Assembly: GCF_011758655.1 (NCBI RefSeq)
Contig: NZ_JAAMPA010000002.1
Coordinates: 744,001 to 808,000, forward strand
Length of the DNA: 64,000 bases
Direction: 5' to 3'
Source of the DNA: Modestobacter marinus
GTDB taxonomy: Bacteria > Actinomycetota > Actinomycetes > Mycobacteriales > Geodermatophilaceae
In this document: in pieces, positions 62,178 through 64,000 of the stretch
How the letters are laid out: each line of letters begins with the position of its first letter
Position numbering within the stretch: the stretch's first letter is position 1
Notes under the pieces: model-generated
The model's input: the letters and a program-made list of their open reading frames with translations, nothing else
The model's database searches: none
Told to the model about the DNA's origin: nothing
Translations under genes and position numbers: made by a program

Positions 62178-63371
62178 TCATCGGTAGGGCAGCGCGTCGA
62201 GGTAGCCCTGCACGTTCCGCCGGGTCTCCGCCACCGAGTCACCGCCGAACTTCTCCAGCACCGCGTCGGCCAGCACGAGGGAGACCATGGCCTCCATCAC
62301 CACGCTGCCGCGCGGCACCGCGCAGGCGTCGCTGCGCTGGTTGATCGCAACCGCGGCCTCGCCGGTGGCGGTGTCGATCGTGGCCAGGGCGCGAGGGACG
62401 GTGCTGATCGGCTTCATCGCGGCGCGCACGCGCAGCACCTCGCCGTTGGTCATGCCGCCCTCGATGCCGCCGGCCCGGTCGGTGCGCCGGGAGAGGCTGC
62501 GTCGTCCGTCTGCGGAGTCGTCCACGTCGATCTCGTCGTGGGCGACCGAGCCGCGCCGGCGTGCGGTCTCCAGCCCGTCACCGACCTCGACCGCCTTGAC
62601 CGACTGCACGCCCATCAGGGCACCGGCCAGCCGGGAGTCCAGCCGGCGGTCCCAGTGCACGTGGCTGCCCAGGCCCGGCGGCAGGCCGTGGACGACGACC
62701 TCGATGACCCCGCCCAGGGTGTCGCCGGACCGGCGGGCGTCGTCGATCTCGGCGGTCATCCGGGCGCTGGTGGCCGGGTCGGCGCAGCGCACCGGGTCCT
62801 CGTCCAGCCGGGGGTTGTCCTCCGGGCCGGGCAGCACGCCCTCGGGGACGGTGACCGGGCCGATGCCCACCACGTGGCTGACCACCCGCACCCCGAGCAC
62901 CTGGTGCAGGAACGCCTGCGCCACGGTGCCCAGCGCCACGCGGGCGGCGGTCTCCCGGGCGCTGGCCCGCTCCAGCACCGGGCGGACGTCGTCGAAGCCG
63001 TACTTCTGCATGCCCGCGAGGTCGGCGTGGCCGGGCCGGGGGCGGGTGAGCGGGGCGTTGCGCGCCTGCCCCTCGAGCACCTCGGGGTCGACCGGGTCGG
63101 CGGCCATGACGCTCTGCCACTTCGGCCACTCGGTGTTGCCGACCTGGACGGCGATCGGGCCGCCCTGGGTCACCCCGTGCCGGACGCCGCCGGTGAGGGT
63201 GACGACGTCCTCCTCGAAGCTCATCCGCGCGCTGCGGCCGTGGCCGAGACGGCGGCGGGAGAGCTGGGCGTCGAGGTCGGCCGTCTGCACCCGCACCCCG
63301 GCGGGCAGCCCCTCCAGGATGGCGGTGAGCTGTTGACCGTGCGACTCACCTGCGGTCAACCAGCGCAACAT
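62178..63371 (-). CDS. aroC: Chorismate synthase
   Basis: FMN-dependent last step to chorismate. The 397-residue enzyme begins [19 protein letters not shown] and shows [19 protein letters not shown], GKxG-like [37 protein letters not shown], and the C-terminal [19 protein letters not shown] segment holding the FMN-site arginine. Length normal. First gene of the aromatic chain; 72 bases separate it from the prepilin peptidase gene upstream. Confidence 0.96.
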   Translation of the reverse strand: MLRWLTAGESHGQQLTAILEGLPAGVRVQTADLDAQLSRRRLGHGRSARMSFEEDVVTLTGGVRHGVTQGGPIAVQVGNTEWPKWQSVMAADPVDPEVLEGQARNAPLTRPRPGHADLAGMQKYGFDDVRPVLERASARETAARVALGTVAQAFLHQVLGVRVVSHVVGIGPVTVPEGVLPGPEDNPRLDEDPVRCADPATSARMTAEIDDARRSGDTLGGVIEVVVHGLPPGLGSHVHWDRRLDSRLAGALMGVQSVKAVEVGDGLETARRRGSVAHDEIDVDDSADGRRSLSRRTDRAGGIEGGMTNGEVLRVRAAMKPISTVPRALATIDTATGEAAVAINQRSDACAVPRGSVVMEAMVSLVLADAVLEKFGGDSVAETRRNVQGYLDALPYR

Positions 63372-63443
63372 GCCCGCGATCCTAGAAGAACGCCCTCCGC
63401 CCCCCTCCGCCGCGGGCCGTGGACGGGCTCCCGGAGTGCGGGC

Positions 63444-64000
63444 TCACGGCAGGGGCGCCGCCAGCGCCAGCGCGACGTAGGCGCCGCCCAGCAGCGGCGG
63501 ACCGAACGCCACGGCCGTGCGCCACCCGGCCCGCCCCAGGGCGACGAGCAGCAGCGCGCCGAGGGCCCCGAGGACGAACCCGGCCAGCACCCCCGCCGCC
63601 AGCACGCTCCACCCCACCCAGCCCAGCAGCAGACCGAGCAGGCCGAGCAGCTTCACGTCGCCGCCCCCGAACCCGCCGGGCTGGACCAGCCGGGCGACGG
63701 TGCCCAGCCCCCAGGCGACCGCTGCGGCGGCGACGGCGCGGCCGAGCGCGGGCCAGGTGCCCAGCACGGCGGCGTCCACCGACAACGCGAGGGCGACGAC
63801 GGCAGCCGCCGGGAGGACGACCCGGTCGGGCAGCCGGTGCCGCGCGACGTCGACCCCGGCCAGCACCACGGCCGCCGCGCCGAACCAGGCCAGGGCGACG
63901 GTGGCCGGCCGCGGCCCGGCGAGCGCGGGCGCAGCGGCGAGCGCCGCCGCGCCGGCGACCGCGGTGACCACCACCCGCCGGGACGACGGACGCGCCGCCC
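63444..64000 (-). CDS. Prepilin peptidase, A24 family, 5' end may lie outside window
   Basis: Integral membrane aspartyl protease that processes type IV pilin-like or Tad/Flp precursors. The two catalytic aspartates are in LAGVDVARHRLPDRVVLP and GGFGGGDVKLLGLLGLL (the GxGD motif). Six hydrophobic segments are visible. It lacks the N-terminal methylase domain of PilD, like TadV/CpaA-type peptidases. A GTG at 63974 could be the start (176 residues), but the frame stays open to the window edge. It lies directly before aroC on the same strand, a common actinobacterial neighbourhood. Confidence 0.83.
   Translation of the reverse strand, partial: AARPSSRRVVVTAVAGAAALAAAPALAGPRPATVALAWFGAAAVVLAGVDVARHRLPDRVVLPAAAVVALALSVDAAVLGTWPALGRAVAAAAVAWGLGTVARLVQPGGFGGGDVKLLGLLGLLLGWVGWSVLAAGVLAGFVLGALGALLLVALGRAGWRTAVAFGPPLLGGAYVALALAAPLP

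Noticed and set aside
62163-62181. ATG overlapping the aroC stop as the aroK start
   Set aside because: That ATG leads to a six-codon frame ending in TGA and is not in the aroK frame; GTG 62164 is used instead.

Overview
The window is about 74% G+C chromosomal DNA from an actinobacterium, most likely a member of the Geodermatophilaceae (Blastococcus, Geodermatophilus or Modestobacter type). The placement is an inference from base composition, the actinobacterial gene order (aroC-aroK-aroB-aroQ-pepP-efp-nusB, bldD, pyrR-to-mihF-gmk-rpoZ-coaBC-metK-priA, def-fmt-rsmB, rpe-ribD-ribE-ribBA-ribH-hisE-hisG), the actinobacteria-specific genes bldD and mihF, a LexA site of the actinobacterial TCGAAC-N4-GTTCGA type, and a mycothiol-type ArsC. 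I see no rRNA, tRNA, insertion sequence, prophage or CRISPR array.

Layout. 1-13.8 kb is an accessory stretch of mostly single genes: an MFS exporter cut by the window edge, malQ, an alpha/beta hydrolase, an AraC regulator, an SOS-boxed proline-repeat protein, a small acidic protein, a second MFS exporter, a Mur-ligase paralogue opposite an EVE-domain protein, ynfA, a DUF998 protein, an ArsR regulator facing a flavoprotein, and an amino-acid permease. 13.9-16.9 kb holds a Usp-like gene and the arsenic module acr3-arsC-arsC2 with a divergent arsR. 16.9-26.4 kb holds transporters (TauE/SafE, a frameshifted EamA), small SRPBCC and SDR genes, a nucleobase module (NCS2 permease, PucR regulator, AllH-like DUF2877 protein) and an SSI-like lipoprotein.

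From 26.4 to 63.4 kb the minus strand is mainly core metabolism. Successive genes often overlap by 4 bp (ATGA or GTGA), which implies translational coupling. The blocks are: riboflavin and early histidine genes; fmt/def/rsmB; the chain pyrR-pyrB-pyrC-carA-carB-pyrD-pyrF followed by mihF, gmk, rpoZ, coaBC, metK and priA; and the aromatic pathway running into pepP, efp and nusB. A secreted subtilase, an aldehyde dehydrogenase and two small regulator or hypothetical groups interrupt it. bldD reads divergently from pyrR. The right edge carries a prepilin peptidase fragment.

The most interesting signals are: (1) three copies of a two-tier hairpin element placed exactly at the stop codons of pucR, hisE and rpoZ, whose stems covary; (2) a perfect SOS box in front of an uncharacterised repeat protein; (3) probable CTG start codons, both inside CTGA stop/start overlaps, for fmt and priA; (4) a PyrR-type RNA motif beside the pyrR Shine-Dalgarno sequence and a BldD box on the bldD promoter; (5) an in-frame serine-rich repeat inserted in CoaBC.
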